This document shows, piece after piece, positions 25,590 through 34,485 of a stretch of 64,000 bases of DNA (position 1 is the stretch's first letter; every line of letters begins with the position of its first letter). A program made the translations under genes and the position numbers. The notes under the pieces are model-generated. The model saw only the letters and a list, made by a program, of their open reading frames with translations. It was not told the DNA's origin and ran no database searches. The stretch spans positions 620,001 through 684,000 of the forward strand of contig NZ_WBOF01000002.1 of NCBI RefSeq assembly GCF_009569385.1. The letters run 5' to 3'. This stretch comes from Streptomyces kaniharaensis. GTDB taxonomy: Bacteria; Actinomycetota; Actinomycetes; Streptomycetales; Streptomycetaceae.

Positions 25590-26558
25590 ATGGCCAACGA
25601 CATCCCGCGTGACACCCAGCCCGTCCACCCCGAGAAGAGGCCTCGGCCAGCATCGGATGCCGTGCAGGCTGCGCTTCGACTCGCCGCGCCTCGGGTTCGC
25701 ACGGTGGACGACCACATGTTCAAGACGCCCAGCTCCGGTGGACGTCCCGCGTCGTTCCGGTTGCAGTTGTTCACTGCGCTTGGGCAGCGGTCGGTCGCGG
25801 TGGTCACGCAGACCATGCGCGAGGGGATGAGCCTGACCAACGGGGCTGAGGCGTACGCTGCCGCGGTGTGGGAGCGGCACTGTCCGGACGAGGAGCTGCC
25901 GCCGTTGTGGGTGCAGCGGCAGCTGCATGACCGCGAGATCAGGGTGAGGAAGGACGAGTTCGAGCTCGTCACCTTCGGCGAGGCCGAGCCCTACGAGCTG
26001 CGCTCCCCCGGGTGGCTGGCGCTCACTGCCGGACAGCTGGAGCAGCTCGTCGGCGGGCCCGTCGCTGAGGACCGCGGGAGCGGCTACGTACCACGCGAGC
26101 CGCTGCCGGAGCCCGAGACACGATTCGAAGTAATGGCGGTACGGCAGCTGGCCCGGCCCAGGCCGTTCCGGGCCCGCGGGTGCATGCCGGCGGGCACGTC
26201 GTGGTGGCGGCGCTGGTGGCGGCAGGCAGTGCCAACGCGCCAGGTCCATGACTGCTGCTGGTACCACCGCGGCGACTGGCACACCGTCAACCGGATGGCC
26301 ATCGCGATCCTCGCCGAGGGGACCGAGGCCGGGGTCGCGGCCGACGACATGGCGGACTTCGCCGACGAGCGCGCGATGAAAGCTGGCGCGGACGAGTGGC
26401 AGCAGGAAGCGCTGTACTCACTGTTCAGCCTGGGCGTAGCGATCATGCCGTGCGAGGGCGGCGGCTACGTCAACGGCCAGCACCGGTCACAGGCGATGCT
26501 GGACGCGGGGGTACGCCACACGGTCGTCGTCCGTGACGTGTGGCCGGAGGGGTCCTGA
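25590..26558 (+). CDS. Hypothetical protein, 322 aa
   Basis: ATG at 25590 with AAGGG directly upstream. Cytoplasmic, no membrane segments. The C-terminal part contains EGGGYVNGQHRSQAMLDAGV (about residues 290-309), a pattern resembling the ParB/sulfiredoxin-like fold where an NG(x)HR segment forms the nucleotide or phosphate site. This is a loose resemblance, not an assignment. The middle contains a Trp/Cys-rich stretch (TSWWRRWWRQAV; HDCCWYHRGDWH). It is an intact island among decayed genes, with host-like codon use. Confidence 0.65.
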   Translation: MANDIPRDTQPVHPEKRPRPASDAVQAALRLAAPRVRTVDDHMFKTPSSGGRPASFRLQLFTALGQRSVAVVTQTMREGMSLTNGAEAYAAAVWERHCPDEELPPLWVQRQLHDREIRVRKDEFELVTFGEAEPYELRSPGWLALTAGQLEQLVGGPVAEDRGSGYVPREPLPEPETRFEVMAVRQLARPRPFRARGCMPAGTSWWRRWWRQAVPTRQVHDCCWYHRGDWHTVNRMAIAILAEGTEAGVAADDMADFADERAMKAGADEWQQEALYSLFSLGVAIMPCEGGGYVNGQHRSQAMLDAGVRHTVVVRDVWPEGS

Positions 26559-26791
26559 TCGGCGCCCTCGGTGGCGAGGCCCGCGGCCCTCGCTGGCGAG
26601 GGCGATGAACGGGTGCGCCACGGTCGTGCTTTCGTGGTCGGCCGCGCGCACAAAGCCCCCCGCTCGTGCCCGCGCGGGGAGGGCTCACCCGTACGGCGAC
26701 CACGACATGACCGCGGCCGTCACAGGCGGCCCAGTGGCTGGGGCGTCCTGTCCGACTGAGGTGGGGGCGGCGGCCCTACGATGGTGGCCGC
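26559..26791. other. Short intergenic stretch without a gene
   Basis: No host-like reading frame or repeat. A TACGAT hexamer at 26776-26781 stands 10 bases before the next GTG but precedes only a truncated gene. Confidence 0.35.
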
Positions 26792-27274
26792 GTGCCACCG
26801 CAGGGTGCGGTACTGCGAGCCATGGAACTGCTCGCCCGCTACCCCGGCCACGAGGAGACAACCACCGCGCTGCGCGAGGCCGTCGACCTCGCCGCCGACG
26901 GCGAGGCGACGGCGGAGAAGCTCCAGACCCTGGGCGCGGGCTGGGTCGCGGAGGAGGCCCTGGCAATCGGCGTCTACGCGCTGCTGGGTCGTACCCGTCC
27001 CCAGACCTACTACATCTCAAGTCAGGGCACCGTTTGCGACCCCAGGCCGGCCCGCACCCCTATCGAGGCCGCCTTCCTGCTCTCCGTCAACCACGCGGGC
27101 GACAGCGACTCCACCGGCTCGATCTGCGGCAACCTCCTCGGCGCTCACCACGGCGACGTGCGCCTGCCGCAGCACTGGCTGGAGCGACTCGAAGGCCGCG
27201 CGACGATCGCCGTGCTCGCCGACGACTGCGCCTCCGAGGTATACCCGGGCGAGAGGCGACCCTGGAATCATTGA
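26792..27274 (+). pseudogene. C-terminal half of an ADP-ribosylglycohydrolase family protein
   Basis: The 160-codon frame contains MELLARYPGHEETTTALREA, KLQTLGAGWVAEEALAIGVY and VNHAGDSDSTGSICGNLLGA. The DSDST segment is the second metal-binding motif of DraG-type ADP-ribosylglycohydrolases, which remove ADP-ribose from modified targets. The N-terminal half with the other metal ligands (the GD...TDDT region) is absent, so the protein cannot be active. The fragment ends normally for the family, close to the ISKra4 insertion. Confidence 0.7.
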
Positions 27275-27462
27275 CGCCACGCGAGGAGCGGGAGAGCGAT
27301 AGCCGTCGTTCTCCACCGGACGGCCTGCCCCGGCCGCCTGCGACGTGGTGCCGCGGAGACGCAGCGGACGCGCAAGCCCAACCAATGGTAGGCGCCGACA
27401 GCGCTGGCGGGACGAGACCGCGCGATCCCGGATGGGTGCAGATCTGATGAGGGTGCTGTTGA

Positions 27463-29013
27463 TCAGGCCGCGAGTGTGAGGTGGTCGCGGTAGCGGGCTT
27501 GGTGGTTGCGGGCGAACTCCTGCTTCTCGTGCCAGGTCCAGTAGGTGTCGAAGTCGCCGTTGGCGCGTAGAGCGCGGAGCTTGAGCACGGCTTCGGCGCC
27601 GGCGAGTCCCCAGCGGGCGCCGGTGATGTCGAGTCGGTCTTTGACCAGGTGGCGGCAGGCGCCCTCGATGATGCCCGTCGCGATGGGCCAGCCGTGTTCC
27701 AGCGCGGTGTCGTAGCGCAGGTACTGGGCCTTGTTGCGCAGGTAGCCGATGGCGTCGTCGATGCCCTTGCGGCGGTTCTTCTTCAGCCGGGCGGCGCGAG
27801 CGGCCTTCTCGAGGGAGGTTGCGACCTGTTCGGCGCCGCCGCCGAGGATGGTGCGGGCGTGGCGGGCGACGAAGGCTTCGGCGGCCTGGTCGCCGGCCTG
27901 GTGCAGGCACCAGGCCGCGTCCCAGAGGTACTCGAGCACGTGGATGAGGTCGATGACGATGTGCACCCGCGCGCCTCGGCGTTCGGCCTCCGCGGTGATG
28001 AGGTCGAGTTGGTGGCGGGCGCCGTCCACGAGCACGACCCAGGGCCGGCGGTTGGTGGGGTCGCGGTGCTCGGCCTGGTCGAACGCGGCGGCCACGACCT
28101 GGGCGGCGGGGTCGTCGACGGAGCCGGTCAGCCACTTGGACCTGGCCTTGGGCCCGGGACGGCGTTCGCGCCCCTCGCCCTGGCCGCCGTCGTCGCTGTC
28201 GCCGTCCTCACGGGGGTCGGGGTCGGTGATGATGTCGTCGACGCCGCGCTTGGTGGGCTCGGCGTCGTAGACCGCTGCGAGGGTGGCCATGCGCTTGCGG
28301 CCGTGCTTCTCGCCGGCGGCGAGTCGGGACTTCATCTTGTTGCCGCCCTTGACCTGCGCGGCCTTCGCGGTAGCCTCGCGCAGTGCTTCCGGCCTTATCA
28401 CCACGCCCTTGCCGTCGACCGAGACCACCAGAGTGGTCGTGTCGGTGCACGGGGTCGGCACCAGGGCGTCGTAGAAGTCGTCGATGTCACAGGCGGCGCC
28501 GACCGCGAGTTCCTGAACCTGCCGGGGCCCGATCCCGGCGCCGGTGACGGCGTTGATCCGCTCGGTGGCCTCGGCGAACGAGCCGCGGGATGCCTCGATC
28601 GCGGCGAGCTTGGCCAGTCCGTGGCTGTGCATCCCCGCGGGCAGGTTCAGCACCGCGTCGGCCGGGTGCAGATCGGCCACCCCGCTGCCGCGGTAGGCGA
28701 TCCGGGTCACCGTCACCTTCCCAAACACCGTAGCCAGGATCCGGGAGCGGCCCCGCTCGATCCTGGTGCGTTCGACCCCGCTGGCGTCCACCACCTCGGG
28801 CAGTCGTTGCTCGGTCAGCTCCCGCAGCCGGACATGGTCCTGGAACAGCTGCCGGGTCACTTCACGCATCCGCGAGCTCAGCAGGTCCTCCAGTTGCGAG
28901 TGCGTCAAGGCGGCTGTCTCGGCGGACCCGAGCTCGTCGGTGACCTGGTCGAACAGGTGGCGGGAGGCGGTGAACGCGGTCTCGGCGGCGGCCAGAGCCG
29001 CCTGGTCGCTCAC
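27463..29013 (-). CDS. ISKra4-family transposase, copy A
   Basis: 516-aa transposase starting at GTG 29013, overlapping the stop of the accessory gene by four bases. The N-terminal half carries SRILATVFGKVTVTRIAYRG and HSHGLAKLAAIEASRGSFAE, typical of ISKra4 proteins. Catalytic acidic residues are expected in LVVSVDGKGVVIRPE, HIVIDLIHVLEYLWDAAWCL and the final ATGIIEGACRHLVKDRLDI. A variable, acidic loop (DPDPREDGDSDDGGQGEG) sits in the middle. The gene stops 29 bases from the IS end. Confidence 0.92.
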   Translation of the reverse strand: MSDQAALAAAETAFTASRHLFDQVTDELGSAETAALTHSQLEDLLSSRMREVTRQLFQDHVRLRELTEQRLPEVVDASGVERTRIERGRSRILATVFGKVTVTRIAYRGSGVADLHPADAVLNLPAGMHSHGLAKLAAIEASRGSFAEATERINAVTGAGIGPRQVQELAVGAACDIDDFYDALVPTPCTDTTTLVVSVDGKGVVIRPEALREATAKAAQVKGGNKMKSRLAAGEKHGRKRMATLAAVYDAEPTKRGVDDIITDPDPREDGDSDDGGQGEGRERRPGPKARSKWLTGSVDDPAAQVVAAAFDQAEHRDPTNRRPWVVLVDGARHQLDLITAEAERRGARVHIVIDLIHVLEYLWDAAWCLHQAGDQAAEAFVARHARTILGGGAEQVATSLEKAARAARLKKNRRKGIDDAIGYLRNKAQYLRYDTALEHGWPIATGIIEGACRHLVKDRLDITGARWGLAGAEAVLKLRALRANGDFDTYWTWHEKQEFARNHQARYRDHLTLAA

Positions 29014-29504
29014 CGGGCACCCGACCGCGACGCCAGCGCGAACAGCCCCGAGGCGGCCTCGACGAGGATGCCGCGCTCGACCAGCCGCTTCAGCTTCGAG
29101 CGCATGCCCTCAACGTGGTTGGCTTCCGTCCCCAGCCCCACCGCGGTGCACACCTCCTTGCACCGCAACGGGCCCGGCGCCTCGGCGAACGCGACCAGGA
29201 CCCGCCGGTAGGCCGGCGAGGTCACCGTCGCGTCCCCGGCCGCCTCCGCCGCGAGCAGCACCGGCACGAGTTCCGTCAACGGCACCACCGCGGACTCGAC
29301 GTCCCCGATCGGCTCCGAAGCAGCCGCACCCGGGCCATCGGCCAGCACCTCGTCCACGGTCTCCCGCGTGATCCGCAGCCGCGACAGCTCGGCCTCCACC
29401 TGCGACAACTCCTCGGACAGCTCAGCGATCCGCTCGCGCAGCCCCGCGGCCCGACTCCGGGCCCGATCCTCCCTGGCTTCCAACACGGCCAACAACGACG
29501 GCAT
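29010..29504 (-). CDS. ISKra4 accessory protein with winged-helix domain, copy A
   Basis: ATG at 29504 with GGGTGGGGG upstream gives 164 aa. The first 60 residues form a coiled coil (LREDRARSR... ELSEELSQVEAELSRLRITR). The C-terminal part looks like a winged helix (YRRVLVAFAEAPGPLRCKEV then AVGLGTEANHVEGMRSKLKR). It is translationally coupled to the transposase and likely helps bind the IS ends; this role is inferred from position. Confidence 0.8.
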   Translation of the reverse strand: MPSLLAVLEAREDRARSRAAGLRERIAELSEELSQVEAELSRLRITRETVDEVLADGPGAAASEPIGDVESAVVPLTELVPVLLAAEAAGDATVTSPAYRRVLVAFAEAPGPLRCKEVCTAVGLGTEANHVEGMRSKLKRLVERGILVEAASGLFALASRSGAR

Positions 29505-29648
29505 GACCCCCACCCCTCGCTCGGCACCCGCGCACCACAGCGGGCTCATCACCACCGACGCTAGGAACCCCAACCACCCCACCGCCCACCGAACCCCAGC
29601 AAATCACCCCAACGAGGCACCCCTACAAGATCTGCACCCATCCCGGAT

Positions 29649-30195
29649 TTCGTACCTACGTCGTGCAGCGCCCGCCGGCGATGGCCCAGTGTGCTTCTCG
29701 GGTCCGGCGGGCGCCGACCGCAGGCTACCCGGCTCCCACCGACGAATCACGCTCCGACGGGTCCGCCAGCACCCGGCGGCCGCTAGGAGCCGGGGCAGCG
29801 CCCAACGCTTCCGGGACGGACGCCGCCCACAACGCCTCAGCCGGCAGTGCCCGGCGCCCTTGCACCGTTGACTCGGGTACTGCTTCCTCCCCATCGACGG
29901 GACGAACGTGGAGCGGACGGCGCACAGGCGACTGATGAATCATCAGGCAACAGTACCGGCGCGCACGACCGCCTCGGACGACGGCCGATCTATGAAACCT
30001 GCCCCGGCACCGGTGAGGCGGCCGCGGCGGCACCAGCCGCAGCACGGTCGTAGCTATTGGTGCTGGTGGTGAGCCAGGAAGCATTTGCCTCAGGCAAGGG
30101 AACCACAACAACCTCCACGGTGAGATCGGTCAGGCGGTCGACTGCGGGTCGTCGGCTTCGATGTGCGCGGTGTCGGTGTTCGTCGGTACCTATGA
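29649..30195. other. About 550 bp without a supported gene
   Basis: Several short frames exist on both strands, but their composition (Arg/Pro/Ala-rich, poor third-position bias) looks like translated noise. No match to known families, no inverted repeat above background. May be the remains of DNA beyond the transfer module before copy A inserted. Confidence 0.4.
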
Positions 30196-30225
30196 CAAGG
30201 GCCCCGCCTAACGGCGGGGCCCTTG
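30196..30225. terminator. Hairpin ending the relaxase operon
   Basis: CAAGGGCCCCGCC / GGCGGGGCCCTTG: perfect 13-bp stem with TAAC loop, 68 bases beyond the relaxase stop on the minus strand. Confidence 0.8.
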
Positions 30226-30292
30226 TATGGGTCAGAGACGAGTCTCCGTACACCCACTCCAGATCACGTACGGAAAGATCGTTCCGCGCACC

Positions 30293-31999
30293 TCAACCAA
30301 TCCCGAGACCGGGCCCCGAGCCGCGGCTGACGTCCTGACGCGGACGGGCCTGCTGCTGCGGCACCGAGGCGACGGTGCGCTCGCCCAGGGCGGCTGCCTG
30401 GTGGTCTGTACGGGGCGTGCGGGCGCGGATAGCTTCCTCGGCGCGAGCCTGGTCCGGGGTGAGCTGTCGACGGCGCGCGGCTTCGGCTTCGATCGCGCTG
30501 ACGGCCTGCCGGGCTTGGACGAGGCCGGAGCGGGCTGCCTGGACGACGGGGCGGTGTTCCGCGAGCCGGGCACGGGCCTGAGCCTCGTCCTGGCGGTGGG
30601 CCTGGGTGAGCAGCGGGCTCCACTGCTCGTTCAGCTGAGCCAGAGCGTCGAGGGGATCCCGCACACCAGGAGCGGCGGCCTGGGCGGCCGCGGTCGCGGT
30701 GTTCTGTGCCGCCTGCTCGGCCCGGGCTCGCTCCTCAGCCTGAGCTGCATGTTCACGCCCGGCAGCGGCCAGGCCCTGTTGCTGGGCCTGGCTGGTGCGC
30801 GCTAGTCGGAGGACTAGGTCGGGCCGGCGAGCCATCGCTTCGGCCTGCTCAGCGACGCGGCTGGCGGCCCGGGCCTGGGTCAGCTGCGCCTCCGCCTGGG
30901 CTCGGTGTTGTTCTGCGACGGCGAGGTACTGGACGGCGGCCTCCAAACGGTCACGACGGTCCGCGAGGGCGAGGGCTGCGGCTCCCGGTGAGGTTCCCGC
31001 CGCGATGTCGGTCAGCCGGGCTTCGGTCTGCTGCTCCGCAACGAGCCGCTGGGTCCGGGTGGCGACCGCGCGTGTGGCTGCCCGGTGCTGCTCGGCGAGT
31101 TCGGGTCCCGTTGCCAGCGCGTAGGGGTGGTTGAGCGCGGGGATCTCCTCCGCTACCTGGCTGGGCTCGCTGATGGCGGCCTGAGGCTGCTGAACGGGGG
31201 CTTCCACGTGGCCTGTGGGAGGCTTCAGTACCGGCTCAAGCTTGGTCCAGGACAAGTCCTTCGCGACGTTCGAGGCCCTGACCCAGATCTGCTGGCCTTC
31301 GGCGTCCACCCAGCCGGGCAGCGAGAAGGCGTATCCGCTCATCTTGCCCGTCTTGGCGACGTTGGCCCGGAACTCTACGCCTCTCGTGGCAAGCTCGGCT
31401 TCGAAGGCCTCCTGGCCCCGGCCGGCGGCGGCGTCACGGGCTTCCCAGATGATCAGGCGGAGCTGTTCACGCTCGGGTAGCGCTACTCCCCGGCGGGCGG
31501 CGGCGGCCAGCTCTGTGCCGCCGACCTGCGGCGCGACGCGATTAGACCGCTCTTCGGCGTTGGTGAGGCCGTACTCCGCTTCCAGCGCCCGGACGACTGG
31601 CCGGGAGCGGTCGAAGTCCTGCCAGTCGGACACCACCTTGCCGTTCCAGTCGATCCGGCAGACCGTCAGGTGGATGTGGTCGTCACCGTGGCGGACCGCC
31701 ACCCATGGGCAGCCGGCGAAGCCCATGCGCGCGACGTACTTTTCCGCGATCTCGGCGAAGACCTCGTCCTTCAAGACGCCGTCCTCGTCCGGAAGGGACA
31801 GCGAGCACCGCCAGATTGGCTTCTTGATATCGGACCGCTGGCGTGCGTGGTGGTCGATCAGCCGGGCCACTTGCTGGCGGGTTCCGGCCACGTTGCCGGC
31901 TATGAAGCGCGGTTCCTTGTGCTCATCACGGTTTCCGGGACCGAAGTCGTACCGGAGCGCACCTCCGGCCCGGGCGCCCTTGGTGATCTTCGCGATCAC
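30293..31999 (-). CDS. Relaxase (MobA/VirD2-like, MOBP type)
   Basis: DNA strand-transfer enzyme that nicks oriT and stays bound to the 5' end. The 568-aa product shows the N-terminal relaxase motifs: MIAKITKGARAGGALRYDFG with candidate catalytic Tyr17, and the metal-binding histidines in RHGDDHIHLTVCRIDWNG (His104, His108, His110). Residues about 320-540 form a long Ala/Gln/Arg-rich coiled coil. The start ATG overlaps the upstream MobC-like gene by four bases, so the pair is one operon ending at the hairpin at 30196. It presumably hands DNA to the VirD4-like ATPase encoded at 44846. Confidence 0.9.
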   Translation of the reverse strand: MIAKITKGARAGGALRYDFGPGNRDEHKEPRFIAGNVAGTRQQVARLIDHHARQRSDIKKPIWRCSLSLPDEDGVLKDEVFAEIAEKYVARMGFAGCPWVAVRHGDDHIHLTVCRIDWNGKVVSDWQDFDRSRPVVRALEAEYGLTNAEERSNRVAPQVGGTELAAAARRGVALPEREQLRLIIWEARDAAAGRGQEAFEAELATRGVEFRANVAKTGKMSGYAFSLPGWVDAEGQQIWVRASNVAKDLSWTKLEPVLKPPTGHVEAPVQQPQAAISEPSQVAEEIPALNHPYALATGPELAEQHRAATRAVATRTQRLVAEQQTEARLTDIAAGTSPGAAALALADRRDRLEAAVQYLAVAEQHRAQAEAQLTQARAASRVAEQAEAMARRPDLVLRLARTSQAQQQGLAAAGREHAAQAEERARAEQAAQNTATAAAQAAAPGVRDPLDALAQLNEQWSPLLTQAHRQDEAQARARLAEHRPVVQAARSGLVQARQAVSAIEAEAARRRQLTPDQARAEEAIRARTPRTDHQAAALGERTVASVPQQQARPRQDVSRGSGPGLGIG

Positions 32000-32379
32000 G
32001 TGCCGGATTCCTCGCCGTCCAGCGGCTCCAGCCCGCGTATGGCCAGGGCGGCGTTGCCCACTGCCTCAATGGCTGCCTGGATGTCGTGGTGGAGCTGGCT
32101 CTCTTGGTGGGTGTAGCGGGTGAGCTGGTTCAGGTTGTTCGCGGCCTGGGCGAGCGTGAGATACGCAGCGTGGTTGACCTCTGGCACCTGTGCGACATCG
32201 CCGGGGACCCCAGGGTGGCCGTTCAGCGCTTCCTCGACCACGGCCCGGACCCACGCACCCAGCTCCTTGCGCGACGTCTTCTGCTGGGCCGCGCGCCAGC
32301 GCTCCAGTTCCTGCGGTGCCAGCCGCACGGACACGGTGTGGCTGCGATGGCCTACCGATGTCAGTCGCCCGCCTGCCAT
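31996..32379 (-). CDS. MobC-like relaxosome accessory protein
   Basis: Start placed at ATG 32379 (127 aa); an upstream ATG at 32481 would add 34 residues that look non-coding. Near the start is a strand-helix-helix region (HTVSVRLAPQELERWRAAQQ), like ribbon-helix-helix DNA binders. Further on is the MobC signature AANNLNQLTRYTHQE (about residues 78-92). MobC proteins bind oriT, open the DNA and recruit the relaxase. The stop overlaps the relaxase start (ATGA). Confidence 0.8.
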   Translation of the reverse strand: MAGGRLTSVGHRSHTVSVRLAPQELERWRAAQQKTSRKELGAWVRAVVEEALNGHPGVPGDVAQVPEVNHAAYLTLAQAANNLNQLTRYTHQESQLHHDIQAAIEAVGNAALAIRGLEPLDGEESGT

Positions 32380-32481
32380 CCCTGTTCTCCATTCCCCGAT
32401 GTCGCCGGCCGCGGCGATTCCCGGCCCACGATCCGGACACTTGAGCCTGAGCGTATCGGGGGTGTCTGACAGCCGATTCAC

Positions 32482-32621
32482 TGACCTGGGGGTTCGTCAG
32501 GCTTGTTGGCTGATCGGATGCGTCTTGGGTCCGAACCGTAGGGGTGGGTGCCCCCGCCGGGTCAGTGGGGGCACACCACATGTACGAGGGCCGCAGGCTC
32601 GGTCAGTTCAGGCTAGGGCTG
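32482..32621. other. Candidate oriT region upstream of mobC-relaxase
   Basis: 140-bp gap upstream of the mobilization genes, the usual place for oriT. It contains GTGCCCCC (32548-32555) and GGGGGCAC (32567-32574), an 8-bp inverted repeat with an 11-base loop GCCGGGTCAGT. No known nick-site consensus recognised, so the hairpin could instead be a terminator for the upstream glycosyltransferase gene. Confidence 0.4.
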
Positions 32622-34004
32622 TCAGAGCTCTGGGGAGGAGCCGCGCTGCTGCGTGACGGAGGGCAGAGTCTCGGAAGATGGCTCTCCCTTCCCGACCGCG
32701 ACGCGGCGAAGGTGGGGCATGCCCGCGCCTGCGATACGGGCAGCGTCGATCGCCGCTCCCGTGCGGCCGGTCTGTGCCGCCCGCTCCACCGCTTGTTCGC
32801 GGCCGTCCGCAGCGCGCGGGGGAACCGCCTGCAGGGCGTCCAGCAGCCCCTGAGTGGCATGGCTCCAGGTGTAGTTCTGCCCAAAGTACTCGCGCAGCGC
32901 CATGGCGGACTGCCGAGTGGCAGCAACATTGCGGAGCATCGGCTCTGCACGGTCGGCCCAGAGCTTCCCTAGTTCTGCGGCCGGCTCGTTCCCGCGCATG
33001 GGGACCACAAACTGCGAACCGAGCTCCGGGGGCACCCTGGCAGGGTCGCTCAGGAACATGCCGGTACCGATGTTGCTTCCGGCCAGGATGGGAATTCCGA
33101 AACCGGTGGCTTCCATCGCAGTCAAGGGGAATCCGTCCTGCCGGGACGGGATGACCACGAGATCGGCGCTGCGCAGGTCGGAGTCGATCTCGGCCTGGTC
33201 TCCGGTGAAAGCCCGCACCTTGACCGGCATGCCGGCCATATTGGACAGGGCTGCCTCCTGCTCGCGCAGCGTGGCCGGGTTGCCGCCCCGGACGACCAGC
33301 TGGACGTCCAGTCCCCGGTTACGGAGCTCCCCTACCGCGTGGGCCGCTGTATCGGCGCCCTTGAGCGGATCGTCGGCCCGCCCGAACAGCAGCACGTTGA
33401 GGCGCCGTTGGCCCGTGTAGTAGGTGGGCGGCTCTTTCAGGACCGTGCCGGCGATGAGCTGGTGGACCGGCGGCGGGCTGGGCAGCATGCGGGCCAGCCT
33501 GATGGCTTCGTCGGTCAGCAGCGGTCCCACCCCGACGACCAGGTCGGCACGGGCGATGAGGTCGCGTTCGGTACGGGCGTGCTGGTTGGCCTGCTCGGGG
33601 TCGCCCCGCCAGCGGTCGAGCTCGTCAACGGCGGCATGCACGAAGTGGACGACCTTCGCCGCGGGGTAGAACTGGTCTCGCAGATAGCCTGCGGCGCCGC
33701 TGGAGAACCGGCCTGCGCCGACAATGACGTCGACGTTGCGCGGCAGTCCGTCAGTCCGTAGCAGCTGTCCCCGATCGGAGATTCCAGGGATGGGGTCCAA
33801 GGCCTGGACGGTGACGCCCGGGTGAGGCGGGGCTCCAGCGGTGCCTATGACCCGCAGGGCAACGTGGTGCCCGAGCTCGGCCGCCCCTCCGGCGAGTTCG
33901 CGGTTGACGGTGTGCCCGCCGTTGCCGCTCCAGGCCGTTCCAAGAATTAGTATGCGCAGCGGCCGTACGTTTCCGGCTCCTGATAGCTGGGCGGGGTGAC
34001 TCAT
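32622..34004 (-). CDS. Glycosyltransferase, GT-B fold (GT4-like)
   Basis: ATG at 34004 overlaps the stop of the 106-aa gene (ATGA), giving 460 aa. The N-terminal Rossmann domain starts LRILILGTAWSGNGGHTVNR (Gly-rich acceptor loop). The C-terminal domain has NVLLFGRADDPLKGADTAAH and the donor-site motif DGFPLTAMEATGFGIPILAG, the E-x7-E-like region of retaining GT4 enzymes. It transfers a sugar from a nucleotide donor to an unknown acceptor in the cytoplasm. A glycosyltransferase is unusual within a transfer region; it may be cargo or may modify a transfer component or surface polymer. Confidence 0.85.
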   Translation of the reverse strand: MSHPAQLSGAGNVRPLRILILGTAWSGNGGHTVNRELAGGAAELGHHVALRVIGTAGAPPHPGVTVQALDPIPGISDRGQLLRTDGLPRNVDVIVGAGRFSSGAAGYLRDQFYPAAKVVHFVHAAVDELDRWRGDPEQANQHARTERDLIARADLVVGVGPLLTDEAIRLARMLPSPPPVHQLIAGTVLKEPPTYYTGQRRLNVLLFGRADDPLKGADTAAHAVGELRNRGLDVQLVVRGGNPATLREQEAALSNMAGMPVKVRAFTGDQAEIDSDLRSADLVVIPSRQDGFPLTAMEATGFGIPILAGSNIGTGMFLSDPARVPPELGSQFVVPMRGNEPAAELGKLWADRAEPMLRNVAATRQSAMALREYFGQNYTWSHATQGLLDALQAVPPRAADGREQAVERAAQTGRTGAAIDAARIAGAGMPHLRRVAVGKGEPSSETLPSVTQQRGSSPEL

Positions 34005-34321
34005 CGCAGGCCGCCCAGGGCCTGCAGGTGTTCGGCGAGCTCTTGGGCCAGGCTCCCGTGGTCTCGGGCGGACTGGTCCAGTTCCCCAGTCTTCACGCCG
34101 TCGTCGATGCGGCGGGAGTACTCCTCCAGCAGGGACGCGATGACGAGGGCCTTGAGCGGGGAGATGCGGACTCCATCGCCGGGAGCCGTGCGGTCCTTGC
34201 CGAGGTCGGCCCGCTTGGCCTCGGCGTCCTCGGTGAACGTCACGGGAGAGCCGTTGACGTCCTCGGTATAGCGCCGGCGGCTCAGCAGGTGGCGCGACTT
34301 GTCGATACCCATCTGATCCAT
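34001..34321 (-). CDS. Hypothetical protein, 106 aa, coupled to the glycosyltransferase
   Basis: ATG at 34321 with GGGGGAAAG just upstream. Small charged cytoplasmic protein (MDQMGIDKSRHLLSRRRYTE ... HGSLAQELAEHLQALGGLR), probably helical in its second half. The ATGA overlap with the glycosyltransferase gene indicates a tight two-gene operon, so it probably assists or regulates that enzyme. No family recognised. Confidence 0.7.
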   Translation of the reverse strand: MDQMGIDKSRHLLSRRRYTEDVNGSPVTFTEDAEAKRADLGKDRTAPGDGVRISPLKALVIASLLEEYSRRIDDGVKTGELDQSARDHGSLAQELAEHLQALGGLR

Positions 34322-34485
34322 CTTTCCCCCTTGCTCTGGCTGCTGTCACAGGCTGCCAGGCGAAGGCTCACCGAACTACCTCCGCTGCTTCCCGTCAGCA
34401 CGTGGCTGGGCAGCCTACCCGCAGTCCCTGTCAGTTCCTTGCCTGTAATTGCCGATGGGTGCAGATCTGATGAGGGTGCTGTTGA

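Larger units (their letters stand above)
27434..29639. mobile_element. ISKra4-family insertion sequence, copy A
   Basis: 2206 bp. The ends are short inverted repeats GGGTGCAGATCT / AGATCTGCACCC. Flanked by the 9-bp direct repeat ATCCCGGAT (27425-27433 and 29640-29648). Two overlapping genes on the minus strand. Identical in length and encoded proteins to copy B at 34457. Confidence 0.93.

Noticed and set aside
27649..29211. 520-codon plus-strand frame opposite the ISKra4 transposase (repeated at 34672-36234)
   Set aside because: Low-complexity Gly/Val/Asp-rich antisense translation; duplicated only because the IS is duplicated.
29649..30195. Possible small genes between ISKra4 copy A and the relaxase terminator
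   Set aside because: Frames lack ribosome sites and host-like codon bias; no family resemblance.
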